From Serripes groenlandicus (Eukaryota > Mollusca > Bivalvia > Cardiida > Cardiidae), in NCBI GenBank assembly GCA_031761405.1, contig JASEVX010000003.1, forward strand, positions 17,942,489 to 18,006,488: a DNA stretch of 64,000 nucleotides. The letters run 5' to 3'. The notes beneath the pieces are model-generated. The model did not search any database, was not told the DNA's origin, and saw only the letters and a list, made by a program, of their open reading frames with translations. The position numbers and the translations under genes are program-made. This document shows, piece by piece, positions 10,220-20,667 of this stretch. How positions within the stretch are numbered: position 1 is the first letter of the stretch; each line of letters begins with the position of its first letter.

Positions 10220-10610
10220 AGGTATTCCATTCATTCATTTACGGTTCACCGATTGATAGTTGTACTCGATCTATCACCAAACATGTTTTCATTTTAATTG
10301 CCTATGAATATATATTTGAAATATTGGATGGGGAAATGTCATTGATAAGCTTTTATAACTTTGTTCACGTTGATTTCAACAGTTGTATGCTGAAAGTAAG
10401 GGGAAATATTAAGGGTTTCGGTCAAGAGGTTAATTTTGTATTGGGGCTTCAGCCACTTTTAAAACTATAATTCATGTACGTGAATGGACAATGTGACACT
10501 AGCTTTAACTACATTAGGCCGGTCATTTCATCTCTTGGTTACAGTCTTTGAACTTTCTCACAGCATGTATGTATACTTTGCAGCGAAAGTGTTCAGGTTG
10601 ACTTTTTCAG
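10220..10610. other. intronic sequence, no feature recognised
   Basis: AT-rich sequence with a 91-codon open frame starting at 10195 inside the preceding MITE. That frame has no family resemblance and no splice support, so I treat it as chance. No repeat identified. Confidence 0.5.
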
Positions 10611-10611
10611 A

Positions 10612-10804
10612 TTAAAACATTTTCCCACATACAACACATCTGCAGCAGACGACTTCGAAAACGTACATAACAAAATGTACTATATTATTATTGAATAAGG
10701 TTGAAACTAGTGTAGATAAATACAAAATTGTTAATTATGGGAAATTTCTATGTTTGCTATAATGTTATAAAAGAAAGGCGTATGCAAATGGGAAAACGGC
10801 TAAC
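10612..10804 (-). mobile_element. degenerate TTAA MITE
   Basis: CATTTTCCCACATACAACAC, CTGCAGCAGACGACTTCG arm, right end GGGAAAACGGCTAAC. The central hairpin is eroded. Confidence 0.6.
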
Positions 10805-10995
10805 CTCATACGACAATTCTGCAGCAGACGACTTTGAACGTATTTTGTCGAAACATAGAAAATCTCCATAATTGAATGGATAATCTATGACTAAAAGTGG
10901 AAAACATTGTGGCAAAAGGAGAAATTGCACGTTTTGTGTAATTTCTTCTTTTGTTACTATGTTTTCAAAAAGCCGTCTGCTGCAGAGGTTAATAG
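10800..10995 (-). mobile_element. TTAA MITE, right end replaced
   Basis: CTAACCTCATACGACAATTC at the left, intact hairpin GGAGAAATTGCACGTTTTG, GCCGTCTGCTGCAGAGG, then TTAATAGG in place of the usual right end. The following 11000-11255 is an unexplained, more GC-rich insert. Confidence 0.7.
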
Positions 10996-11259
10996 GTTTA
11001 TACCTTTTCCTTCACAGATACGTCTTTCGAGCGTGGTCTCACAGAGTAACATTCGTCTGACTATAACTGACTATAACTGTTTGTCGTAAAAAGTGCATTG
11101 GTCTATCAAAGCGGACAGTGAGAACTCGGGTGAGACTGTGCGTATTTACAGGCTCATCCCAGCCTTGGTAGTACGTAGATGCACCAAGAGCCAAGATCAC
11201 TACACGGGGCTCAGTTATTTGTATTCAGATATATAAATTCATTGTGGAAAGGGAAAGGG

Positions 11260-11478
11260 TTAACACTTTCTCACATAGAGACGCTTTATGACCCCTCTGC
11301 AGCAGACGACTTTTGAAAACATTGTGACAAATGGAGAAATTGCCCATGATGCGCAATTTCTCCTTTTTACACAATATTATCAACAATTTAAATGTCATTT
11401 AAAAGGTTTATCATTATTTTTGCCAAGATGTTTTCAAAGTTGTCTGCTGCAGATTTGTTGTACGTAGGGAAGGGTTAA
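11260..11478 (+). mobile_element. TTAA MITE, full length
   Basis: TTAACACTTTCTCACATAGA to TAGGGAAGGGTTAA, with the CTGCAGCAGACGAC arm and an AATTGCCCATGATGCGCAAT hairpin. Confidence 0.85.
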
Positions 11479-11732
11479 GCGATGAAAATCAGTCATGTAA
11501 ATTGACCCTATCAAATGTCGAACATTAAGTTGCTATACATGTCGAACATTTAAAACGAAAACAATGAATCAAGAAGTTAACGTTGTTGACTTGTATTTTA
11601 CACTTTCTCAATCCAAGTATAAACTACATTGAATAACATTATCGATCTTTTGACTATTTTTCGATCTTCAGTTATCGATCAGCAAGCTACATTATATATT
11701 CAATAATGTTTTATTACGTCAAATAAGATTGT

Positions 11733-11961
11733 TTAACCCTTTCCCTCATTTATACGCTTTCTGACGCCTCTGCAGCAGACGGCTTTTTGAAAACATAGTG
11801 ACAAAAGAAGAAATTGCACAAAACGTGCAATTTCTCCTGTTGCCACACTGTTTTCCACTTTTTGTCATAGGTCATCCATTCAATTATGGGGATTTTCTAT
11901 GTTTTGACAAAATACGTTCAAAGTCGTCTGCTGCGGAATGTCGTATGAGGGAAAGGGTTAA
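11733..11961 (+). mobile_element. TTAA MITE, full length
   Basis: TTAACCCTTTCCCTCATTTA to GAGGGAAAGGGTTAA, 229 bp. CACAAAACGTG hairpin tip. Near consensus. Confidence 0.92.
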
Positions 11962-12264
11962 GTTTTTCTAACACATGTTTCCTTTGAAGTACTTTTTGAT
12001 GAAAGCATGATTTACAGTTTTAAATAGAATGTTATAAATCTGTTTGCACACTCTTCGTGTTGATGCACAAACCCTACAGCTAAGCGTGGGGGATTGGGAA
12101 CCGGGTGTCCCGGGTGTCATATCCCTACTCACGGCGGTCATGGTGCAGTGTCAATGGTCAAGGCACATTGTGTACACTAGTACTTTAACAAGGCACCGAG
12201 AATAAGTTATGTATCGCCGAGATACAACTGAAATGTAATACATGATGGTTCCTTATAAACGTTT

Positions 12265-12440
12265 CAACCATTTCCCTCATTAATAATACGCAGTATGGTG
12301 CGCTACAACAGAATAATTAAGAAAATATTGTTTGGATAAAAGGGAATTGCTCAAAACTAGTAGTTTTTCTTTCAACTATGTATCATAAGTGTCTTCAAAT
12401 GGTCTCGAGTTCAATTCTACAAGTCATAGACGACTGTAAT
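12265..12440. mobile_element. very degenerate TTAA MITE remnant
   Basis: TTTCAACCATTTCCCTCATT and a weak hairpin around GGAATTGCTCAAAAC. Borderline. Confidence 0.35.
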
Positions 12441-12461
12441 GTACCTTATCAGGTAAACAGT

Positions 12462-12680
12462 TACCCTTTTCCCACTTGCAGACGCATTTCGACGCATCTG
12501 CAGCAAAAATATATTTGAAAGCATTGTGCCAAAAGGGAAAGTACTTTAAATGAGTATTTCCCCAGTTTGCCACAATGTTTTCACCACTATTCAACAATTA
12601 TACTTTTCTTTACATAGATGTTTTCTATCCTTTTGCCTGGATGTTTTCAAAGTCGTCTGCTGCAGATTTGTTTGGATTTC
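12462..12680 (+). mobile_element. TTAA MITE, right end truncated
   Basis: TTACCCTTTTCCCACTTGCA at the left; GTCGTCTGCTGCAGATTTG arm at the right, then the sequence departs before the terminal GGGAAAGGG. Confidence 0.75.
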
Positions 12681-12840
12681 CTCTTCAAGTACTAATAAAC
12701 AGATACAGGAATCCAGATAAACTTTGTTACTATGATTTAATTTCCTGTTTTATACGAGATTGTAAGTCGTCTGCTTTGAATGAAAGAACATATTTGATAT
12801 ATAAAGAGTCTGTGCGCAGAGAAGATAAACTGCTGGTTGT

Positions 12841-13040
12841 NNNNNNNNNNNNNNNNNNNNNNNNNNNNNNNNNNNNNNNNNNNNNNNNNNNNNNNNNNNN
12901 NNNNNNNNNNNNNNNNNNNNNNNNNNNNNNNNNNNNNNNNNNNNNNNNNNNNNNNNNNNNNNNNNNNNNNNNNNNNNNNNNNNNNNNNNNNNNNNNNNNN
13001 NNNNNNNNNNNNNNNNNNNNNNNNNNNNNNNNNNNNNNNN
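12841..13040. other. assembly gap (200 N)
   Basis: Exactly 200 N. MITE sequence begins immediately after it at 13041, so the gap probably hides a MITE left end and flanking repeat. Confidence 0.99.
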
Positions 13041-13577
13041 ACTTCTAGGCAAAAATAATGGAAAATCTCTATAATTGTAGGTATAATTACTGAAAAAAGT
13101 TGAAAACATTGTGGCAAAAGGAGACATGCCTCTGTCAACATCCTCTCCTCAGTAACTAGTAGGTCAATTGGGGTGAAACTTCACAGAAAGCATCCTATCA
13201 ATGGACGCCTTATATGGCTATAGTGGAAACTTAAAAAATCTTCCCCTCCGAAAGAGTAAGGTGGATTTTCAAATTATATTATAGAAATGTTCCTTGGGTG
13301 ACCCTCTATCAGATTCCTTCAAGCCATGTTGATTGGTCAAAAAACATGGCATCACGGTGGCGGGCTGTTTTGCGTTATATGCGGTTATTGTGGAAAATTT
13401 AAAGATCTTCTCTGACTAAAGTCTTTCAAATAATTTTGTAGCAATGTACCTTGGCTGTCCGATTTCTTCAAGCCCATAATCCATGAGTGATTCCAGGGCC
13501 ATCATGGACCTCTTGTTTTTCAAAAGTCTCCTGCACCAAATGCGTCAGAAAGTGTTGGTATGCCGAAATGGGCTAAC
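13041..13577 (-). mobile_element. TTAA MITE interrupted by an H1 fragment
   Basis: Its left end lies in the gap. 13041-13130 shows ATGGAAAATCTCTATAATTG and GTGGCAAAAGGAGACATG. It resumes after 13517 as CAAAAGTCTCCTGCACC and ends CCGAAATGGGCTAAC. Confidence 0.65.
13131..13517 (+). mobile_element. Helentron-like H1 fragment inside a MITE
   Basis: Starts inside the H1 leader (CTGTCAACATCCTCTCCTCA), with about two core units (ACCCTCTATCAGATTCCTTC), and ends CAGGGCCATCATGGACCTCT followed by TGTTTTT. The 5' foldback is missing. Confidence 0.65.
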
Positions 13578-13659
13578 TGGCAAATGGAGGTGCAGAATGC
13601 AGGTTATTTTTTTCGCCAGCCAGACCACAGTAAACAAGTTAAATGGTATCTAAGGCTTA

Positions 13660-14138
13660 AGCCACCCTGACACTGGCACGAATTTTTTCCCCGCAATGCA
13701 ATGCGTCGTGGCAAGGCTTGCCATTTCGGTGCTTTGTCTCGCTTGTTGGCACGCTATATATATAGCATTTAGTTTCACACCTAACTTCATCCCTCAACCT
13801 GCTGTTGACGATTGCACCCATTTACACGCAGTGTCGGCAGCGTTCGCTTCGAGTTTGCGCATTGTTCTTGCATTGACACGCACTGTCGGCAGTGTTCAAG
13901 CCAAGGTCGCGCAGTGTTCACGCATGGTTCATGCCAGTGGCACGCACATGGTACGAAAATTGATGCGTGCCGAATTTTTGAAAATTTCAGAATTTTCTCT
14001 ACGACATGGCACGCACTCCTGCACCCTTCACACACTCCTCACGATCGTTCACAAAGACTTAAATCATTGGCAGGAACGCATTGTGTGGCATTGTGGGGAC
14101 AAATTCATGCCAGTGTCAGGTTGGCTTAGGTTGAATTC
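13660..14138 (+). mobile_element. non-autonomous TIR element, GC-rich (family T1)
   Basis: Ends are inverted repeats of about 35 bp: TAAGCCACCCTGACACTGGC at the left, and the right end reads CATGCCAGTGTCAGGTTGGC. The inside is GC-rich and full of GTGTTC/GAACAC, CACGCA and GGCACG words, giving 100-157-codon open frames in several frames by composition alone. No transposase motif. A related copy in opposite orientation is at 29376-30052. Superfamily not assigned because the target duplication is unclear. Confidence 0.75.
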
Positions 14139-14184
14139 TTTCACAAAAGAAGGCAAGCATAATGCTTAATCATTGTCCATCCCG

Positions 14185-14379
14185 TAAACCCTTTTCCACA
14201 TACAAGAAATCTGCAGCAGGCAACTTTGAACACATCTAAGTCAAAATGTGAAAAATCTCTATAAAGGAATGTAGTATTAATAAATAGATTTGAAAATATT
14301 GTGGAAAAAGAGAAAATTGCTTGTGATTTCTCAATTTTGCCATAATGTCAAAAAGCGTTTATATGTCGGAAAGGGTTAA
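14185..14379 (-). mobile_element. TTAA MITE
   Basis: GTAAACCCTTTTCCACATAC to ATATGTCGGAAAGGGTTAA. CTGCAGCAGGCAAC arm; the hairpin is partly deleted. Confidence 0.8.
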
Positions 14380-14876
14380 ATCAAGGGTTCATTGAAATTT
14401 TCTCTAACAAGAATAAAGATATTATTTAAGTTGTGATTCATGATCCAAATAAGTGTAACTACTTTGCATGTGAAAATACTTCAATTATGTCAAAGTAGTT
14501 CTTGCTTCAATGGTTTGAACTACTACACTCAGTTATTATAAATCTCTATTTGAGGGAAAAGAGTGTAAATGGGTATTTAGACTATTTACCCCCATGATGT
14601 AAGAATTTATGAACCATTTCAATTGTTCCTATTTAAGTGATTTTTCACAGTTTGGCTCGATAATTTACTGCCCAAAGTAACATTTTATTGCTTTCTTTTC
14701 CCTTCATAGTCCTTTTGTTTGTAATCCATAGCCTTTTGCATGATACATGCTTTTTCTTTAGAAGTCTGCTTTATAAAAAATAAGAAAAATGTTACATAAT
14801 ATTTAAAATAATACATAATGTAGTATTGGCACTTTTTGTTGCTCAGGGATTTATTTGGATGGATTTTTAACACTGT
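14380..14876. other. intronic sequence, no feature recognised
   Basis: AT-rich, no repeat family recognised. A 62-codon minus-strand frame here is low-complexity lysine-rich and unsupported. Confidence 0.5.
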
Positions 14877-16580
14877 TTAACCCTTTCCCTCATATAGAGG
14901 CTTTCTGACGCCTCTGCAGCAGACTGCTTTTTGAAAACATAGTGACAAAAGGAGAAATTGCTCAAAACGAGCAATTTGTCCTTTTGCCACAATATTTCCA
15001 ATTTTAGTCATAGGTTATCCATTCAATTATAGAGATTTTCTATTTTTAGCTCACCTATGCACGAAGTGCAAGGTGAGCTATTGTGATCACATTTTGTCCG
15101 GCGTCCGTTCGGCGTCCGTCATGCGTCGTCAACATTTCAGCTTGTTAACACTCTACAGGCTACATTTTGCATCCAATATTCATGAAAGTGTATCAGACCA
15201 TTCATCTCCATCAAATCTTGGACAAGTTTGAAACTGGGCCATATGAGGTCAAAAACGAGGTCACTAGGTCAAATTGAAGCGAAATCTTGTTAACACTCTG
15301 GAGGCCACATTTTCAACTTGAGCATGTTGAAACTTTATCAGAATGTTTGTCTTGATGATATATAGGTCAAGTTCGAACATTGGTCATGTTGGGTCAAAAA
15401 GTAGGTCACTAGGTCAAATTGAAGGAAAATCTTGTTAACACTCCAGAGGCCGCAATTTTTGCTTCAGCAGTTTGAAATTTTGTCAGAATGTTTGTCTTTA
15501 GAATATCTTAGTCAAGTTCGAACATGGGTCATGTGGGTCAAATTGAAGGGAAATCTTGTTAACACTGTAGAAGCTGCATTTTTTGCTTCCGCAGCTTGAA
15601 ATTTAATCAGAATGTTGAGCTGAATGATATCTAGGTCAAGTTCGAATACGGGTCATGCCGGGTCAAAAACTAGGTCACTAGGCCAAATTGAAGGGAAATC
15701 TTGTTTACACCGTAGAAGCTGTATTTTTTGCTTCAGCAGCTTGAAATTTAATCAGAATGTTGACCTGAATGATATCTAGGTCAAGTTCGAATACAGGTCA
15801 TGCCAGGTCAAAACCTAGGTCACTAGGCCAAATTGAAGGGTAATCTTGTTAACACTCTATAGAGGCCACATTTTCAAATTGAGCATGTTGAAACTTTATC
15901 AGAATGTTTGTCTTCATGATATGTAGGTCAAGTTTAAATATGGGTCATATTGGGTCAGAAACTAGGTCACTAGGCCAAATTGAGGGAAAATCTTGTTAAC
16001 TCTGTAGAAGCCGCATGTTTTGCTACAGCAGCTTGAAATTTCAGAATGTTTAGCTGAATGATATCTAGGCCAAGTTCGAATATGGGTCATGCTGGGTCAA
16101 AAACTAGGTCACTAGGCCAAACTGAAGGAAAATCTTGTTAAATTTGGATGCCGCATTTTTTGCTTAAGCATCTTGAAATTTGGTCAAAATGTTTGTCTAA
16201 ATGATATCTAGGTCAAGTTTGAATATGGGTCATATGGGGTCAGAAACAAGGTCAATAAAGGAAAATATTGTTCAAACTCCGGAGGCCGCATTTTTACTTT
16301 GAGCAAGTTGAAAATTTGTCAGAATGTTGTCTTGATGATATCTAGTCCATGTTGGAATACGGGTCATATCAGGAAAAATAATTTATAGATCACTAGGCCA
16401 AATGAAGGAAAATCTTGTTAACACTGGAGGTTGCATTCAGAATAATTGTCTTGATGTGTTTTGCATAACAGTACATTGTATAATTAAGGTGAGCGATCCA
16501 GGGCCATCATGGCCCTCTTGTTTGACAAAATATGTTCAAAGTCGTCTGCTGCAGAATTGTCGTATGAGGGAAAGGGTTAG
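14877..16580 (+). mobile_element. full-length TTAA MITE split by an H1 element
   Basis: 14877-15047 runs from TTAACCCTTTCCCTCATATA to TAGAGATTTTCTATTTTT. It resumes at 16521 as TTTGACAAAATATGTTCAAAG and ends GAGGGAAAGGGTTAG. Removing the insert restores the consensus join TTTTTTGACAAAAT, so this is a clean nested insertion into the T-run with no obvious duplication. Confidence 0.9.
15048..16523 (+). mobile_element. Helentron-like element H1 with 143-bp tandem core
   Basis: 5' end AGCTCACCTATGCACGAAGTG continuing GCAAGGTGAGCT: a foldback head. A GTCCGGCGTCCGTTCGGCG leader follows. The core has about eight units with AGGTCACTAGG at 15259, 15402, 15672, 15816, 15964 and 16105 (period near 143). 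The 3' end has AAGGTGAGCGATCC (inverted copy of the 5' end), the palindrome AGGGCCATCATGGCCCT and CTTGTTT. No ORF. The structure fits non-autonomous Helitron2/Helentron elements. Confidence 0.75.
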
Positions 16581-16583
16581 GAC

Positions 16584-16655
16584 AGTATTTTAGTTATATC
16601 AAAGCATTTCTTGGGTAAACTACCAGTAAGTTCCTCATGGTATCCCTGCAATTCA
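16584..16655 (-). mobile_element. SINE family 1 fragment
   Basis: TAGTTATATCAAAGCATTTC and GGTAAACTACCAGTAAG are the reverse complement of the SINE 3' body (compare CCAGTAG...TTACCCAGGAAATG and GATATAACTG at 36660-37000). Confidence 0.45.
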
Positions 16656-16865
16656 CTCTTGCTCTCTTATAGATGCTTTCTGACACCTCTGCTGCAGGTG
16701 ACTTTTGAAAACCTTGTGGTAAAAGGAGAAATTTCGCATAATGAGCATCTCCATCTGACATGATGTTAAATAAATAATATTTAATCAACTGCATTCAATA
16801 TATTTGCCTGGCTGTTTTTAAAGTTAAAGGTCTGCTGCTGGTTGATGTGTGTTGGAAAGGGTTAA
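16655..16865 (+). mobile_element. degenerate TTAA MITE
   Basis: TTATAGATGCTTTCTGACACC at the left, right end GTTGGAAAGGGTTAA. CTGCTGCAGGTGAC arm. Confidence 0.65.
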
Positions 16866-16914
16866 CCAGACAAAATGAAACCTTGTTTCAGGTATCCAGA
16901 CAGAATGACCACGG

Positions 16915-17070
16915 ACAAAATGCCTCTATAATTGAATGGAAAAAAGTGGAAAACATTGAAGCAAAAGGAGAAATTGCACATTTTGTGCAATTTTTTCTTT
17001 TGTCAAATGTTTTCAAAAAGTCTTTAGCTGCAGAGGCGTCAGAAAGTGTCTATATGAGGGAAAGGGTTAA
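16915..17070 (-). mobile_element. TTAA MITE, left end truncated
   Basis: Starts at CCTCTATAATTGAATGG, hairpin GGAGAAATTGCACATTTTG, GAGGCGTCAGAAAGTGTC, ends GAGGGAAAGGGTTAA. Confidence 0.8.
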
Positions 17071-17179
17071 GGTGGATGAGTGTTTGGGGATGTGCTGCTC
17101 AGAGCATCAAAGTCAATCTTCATTCCTACTTGATAACTTTCTTTTAGACTCTGATTCTATAATCCATTCTAAAGAAGGT

Positions 17180-17815
17180 ATGTTTGGTAGAAAAGAAGTC
17201 AAAGGTTGCATGTGTTTTTGGTCTATTGGCCAAGGTCAAGGTCATTTACGAAATACAGATCACCTGTGTTATCAGGTGTCCATTGAAAACACGTTTTTTA
17301 TGGTTATGTATCCTGTTTCTTTAGTTAATCAAAACTTGGTTTAAAAATGCCTTGACTTTACTGATTCTAACCAAGCATTCTTCGGAAGAAAGCTTAAATG
17401 GAAAAGAAGTCTTACGTTGTTTTAGTGGTCATTTGGTCAAGGTCAGGGTCAGTTCGAGGGCTTGGCGTGAAACGGTTGTAACTAAAAACCTATTTTGAAA
17501 ACCCTGGTTTAGGGGCAATTTTGACCCCTTTGTAAACAATGCAAATTTAGGTGCCATTGCTCAGAACGAGCAATGGCACCTAAATTTCCATTGTTTACCA
17601 ATAAAAATGATTTAACGCTTATACAGACTTTATGGCGAGGTGATTAACCTTGGTAAACAAATATCAATTTTAGTTACAACCATTTCATACAAGCCCTCGA
17701 CCTGTGTTATGGTGATCATTGAAAACATGGTTTTGTGGATATGATGTCCTGGGGATTGCCAAATGACTTGGCTGATTCTAACCATGCCTTCTTAGGAAGA
17801 TAGCCTCATGTTTCT
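17180..17815. repeat. two-copy diverged repeat split by a TIR element
   Basis: CCTGTGTTAT...CCATTGAAAACA...CTGATTCTAACCA...CTTCTTAGGAAGA-like sequence occurs at about 17265-17395 and again at 17700-17805. The second copy begins immediately after the TIR element at 17455-17700, so the TIR element entered a pre-existing tandem repeat. Confidence 0.5.
17455..17701. mobile_element. TIR element with large central palindrome (family T2)
   Basis: Left end TCGAGGGCTTGGCGTGAAAC then GGTTGTAACTAAAA; the right end is its inverted copy (TTTTAGTTACAACC then CAAGCCCTCGA). The centre is a near-perfect hairpin, arms AAATTTAGGTGCCATTGCTC / GAGCAATGGCACCTAAATTT. No coding capacity. Confidence 0.75.
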
Positions 17816-17990
17816 TCCACCAATGGGCAAACAGTCTATGTAGAAAAGCAGCAAGTTGCTTAGAACAACTGTTGTGTGGAGTACTGGTGTGAGAAAGCCA
17901 GGAAACACATGGGTAGGTGATCTGGCCCCTGTCATATGACTGAAAATTTGTTGAAAACAGATTTAAACTCTAATCAATCATTCTGTTAAA
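17815..17990 (+). mobile_element. SINE family 2, 5'-truncated copy
   Basis: GTGGAGTACTGGTGTGAGAA, AGGAAACACATGGGTAGGTG and CTAATCAATCATTC match the body and tail of the copy at 2309-2580; the tRNA-like head is missing. Confidence 0.65.
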
Positions 17991-17997
17991 GAAAGTA

Positions 17998-18213
17998 TTA
18001 ACCCTTTGCTACATACAAAAAATCTGCAGCTGACAACTTTGAGAACATCAAGACAAATTATTGAAAATCTCTAAAAATGAAAGCATAATTATTGAATAAG
18101 TTCAAATCATTGGTCAAATTGCTCCTTTTGAGCAATATTTTCTTGTGCCACAATGTTTTCAAAGGTCCATTCTGCTGCAGATGCTTCAAAATGTATCTGC
18201 ATGCAAAGGACTA
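17998..18213 (-). mobile_element. degenerate TTAA MITE
   Basis: TTAACCCTTTGCTACATACA at the left, CATTCTGCTGCAGATGC arm, right terminus eroded. Confidence 0.6.
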
Positions 18214-18368
18214 AGTTACTGTTATAAGTTTGCTTTTCTGTTTAGTTTTCCCTTCTTATTGACCTTGACCCAATTATTGTCTGTTGCTGTTCTCGAAAAT
18301 TGCTGATGAACCAATTTATGGTTAATGCAGAATTGATCAGGCAACATCCATATCTCAGTAATTGATCC

Positions 18369-18538
18369 TAACCCTTTCCCTCATATAGACACTTTTTGAC
18401 GCCTCTGCAGCAGACGGCTTTTTGAAAACATAGTGACAAAAGAAGAAATTGCTCAAAATGAGCAATTTCTCCTTTTGCAACAATGTTTTCCACTTTTAGT
18501 CATAGGTTATCCATTCAATTATAGAGATTTTCCATTTT
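18369..18538 (+). mobile_element. TTAA MITE, right arm truncated
   Basis: CTAACCCTTTCCCTCATATA, intact hairpin (GCTCAAAATGAGC tip), then departs from the family after TATAGAGATTTTCCATTT. Confidence 0.8.
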
Positions 18539-18593
18539 GATTGAAAATTATACTTCCAAATTTCCAGTTGTTAGAATATTTCAATCTGATATT

Positions 18594-18737
18594 TTAACCC
18601 TTTCCCACATCGAACAAAACTGCAGCAGACAACTCAGTTTGTTTTTGAGCAATTTCTCCTTTTGACACAATGTTTTCAATAATCATCTGCTGCAGAGGTG
18701 TCACAAAGCGTCTGTATGACTATGGGAAGAGGGTTAA
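18594..18737 (-). mobile_element. TTAA MITE, internally deleted
   Basis: TTAACCCTTTCCCACATCGA to GGGAAGAGGGTTAA, 144 bp. The left hairpin half is lost. Confidence 0.8.
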
Positions 18738-18791
18738 ATGAAGACAACACCAATAGTATCATGTCAGGAGAATGGTTACACCTTGAATCAG

Positions 18792-19021
18792 TTAACCCTT
18801 TCCCACATACGACAAATCTGCAGCAGACGACTTTGAACATATTTTGTCAAAACATAGAAAATCTCCATAACTGAATGGATTACCTATGACAAAAAGTGGA
18901 AAACATTGTGGCAAAAGGAGAAATTGCACGTTCTGTGCAATTTCTCCTTTTGTCACTATGTTTTCAAAAAGCCGTCTGCTGCAGATGCGTTAGAATGCGT
19001 CTACAGGTGGGAAAGGGTTAA
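18792..19021 (-). mobile_element. TTAA MITE, full length
   Basis: TTAACCCTTTCCCACATACG to GGTGGGAAAGGGTTAA, 230 bp, near consensus; hairpin tip CACGTTCTGTG. Confidence 0.92.
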
Positions 19022-19118
19022 GAAAACCAATCAATACCAGGTTCATCAATAAAACAGGTAGTATCATTCATTTAAGGTAATAAAACAGGAAAATAAACCT
19101 GACTGGTCTGTAACACTG

Positions 19119-19305
19119 TTAACCCTTTCCCACATACAGCAAATGTAATTTGAGAAATATATATCTGTAACAGAAGACTTTGGAAACTTCTAGGCAAAAA
19201 TAGGGATTTTTTTTTGAAAAATACATTAAACTAATTCTTATAATTGAAAAGAGAAAACACTCTCCTTTTTCCACAATATTTTCAAAAGTCGTCTGTTGCA
19301 CTTAT
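19119..19305 (-). mobile_element. degenerate TTAA MITE
   Basis: TTAACCCTTTCCCACATACA at the left, GTCGTCTGTTGCAC at the right, centre scrambled. Confidence 0.6.
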
Positions 19306-19719
19306 TGGTTATTGTAGTAATGTGGTCTGTTCCATAAATAGACAAATCAGTGGCTAAGTGTTTTGATACCTCAGTCTTGGCATACCCCTATAAAACTGTA
19401 AACAACAACCACAACACCAGACATTCGGTATTAGTAGAGGACTGAGATACAAATAATCATCAACAGATTCTTCTGATCATATATTATTCAATATAAGTTA
19501 AATAAACTCCCCACCTTGATATATCAAGCAGACTTATGAACAATGCCAGATATGAATATTATGTAATTCAGTCGACTGGCCCTGAGGAACAAATAACTCT
19601 GGAAACCTGTGTCTGGACCTCTAATACCAGACGGCGAAACACCACACCTTACTTTATTCTTGACTAATGCAATGTGTACTCTTAAGTATTCAGTAATACC
19701 TTTTGTGGTACATGGTAAC
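19306..19719. other. intronic sequence, no feature recognised
   Basis: Moderately AT-rich sequence between MITEs. No repeat, motif or exon could be supported. Confidence 0.4.
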
Positions 19720-19949
19720 TTAACCCTTCCCCTCATATAGACACTTTGTGACGCTTCTGCAACAGTCAGCTTTTTGAAAACCTAGTGACAAAAGAATAAA
19801 TTGCTCAAAACGAGCAATTTCTCTTTTTGCAACAATGTTTTCCCCTTTTAGTCATAGGTTATCCATTCAATTATAGAGACTTTCTATTTTTTGACAAAAT
19901 ATTTTCAAAGTCGTCTGCTGCAGAATTGCCGTATAAGGGAAAGGGTTAA
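19720..19949 (+). mobile_element. TTAA MITE, full length
   Basis: TTAACCCTTCCCCTCATATA to TAAGGGAAAGGGTTAA. CTCAAAACGAG hairpin tip. Confidence 0.92.
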
Positions 19950-20434
19950 AACAAATATAAATAGATCTATTGCCACTTTCAATTTTCAAAACATTTCAAA
20001 TATTGAAAATAAACAACAGACTTTAATGTAACTTTCATTCAAAGTAATGTATACAGAAAATAACGAAATTGGAATTAAAAAATCTTGCCTGTATGCGACT
20101 GACTGGTAGAATGATTTACTTACATAAGATGAGCACGGGTTCTCCCGTGCATAAACAAAATACCCACAATTCAAATCACTTATTGTTAAGACAATATTAT
20201 CTCGCTAATTACTTCTTACAGCGAGAAAACACTATTCCTTGCTAAAACTAAGCAAGGTTTTATAGTGGAATGATTGAGCATTTGCCTCCTGGACAAGACG
20301 TCCCATTAAATTAAGTATGTGTCCGGTCAGACTTTTCTTTCAAATGGTTTTCACTCTGAAATCTGAATAGGCAAAATGTTTAATTACCTTTGACTTGTCT
20401 TGTTTCAGTATATTGAATAAACAGTTTGCTTTTT
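19950..20434. other. intronic sequence, no feature recognised
   Basis: AT-rich, no recognisable repeat or exon. It ends at the H3 element. Confidence 0.4.
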
Positions 20435-20664
20435 GTGTCACCTGCGTAGCATGGTAGGCACTTAGGGATTACTTTTTTTTATGTCCGGCGTCTGTCTGTC
20501 TGTCCGTCCTTTTTTATATCAATGTGTGTGATTTGTTCACAAAAGGGGGATAATCCAAATATGTTTTATATCAGAGTTATTGCCCCTTTTCTGTCAAAAA
20601 TTTAAATTTTCTGACAAGGCCCCAGCAGGTGACACACGTGCTCCGGGGAGCACTCCATTCTAGT
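20435..20664 (+). mobile_element. Helentron-like element, family H3
   Basis: 5' end GTGTCACCTG; a GTCCGGCGTCTGTCTGTC leader; near the 3' end CAGGTGACAC (exact inverted copy of the 5' end), then the hairpin GTGCTCCGGGGAGCAC and, 8 bases later, CTAG in front of a T-run. CTAG after a hairpin is the classical Helitron-type 3' terminus, the clearest single case in this window. 230 bp, no tandem core. Confidence 0.75.
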
Positions 20665-20667
20665 TTT

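Noticed and set aside
13696..14169. 157-codon open frame in a GC-rich region
   Set aside because: It lies within the T1 TIR element. Several frames are open together because of composition, with no transposase or other domain.
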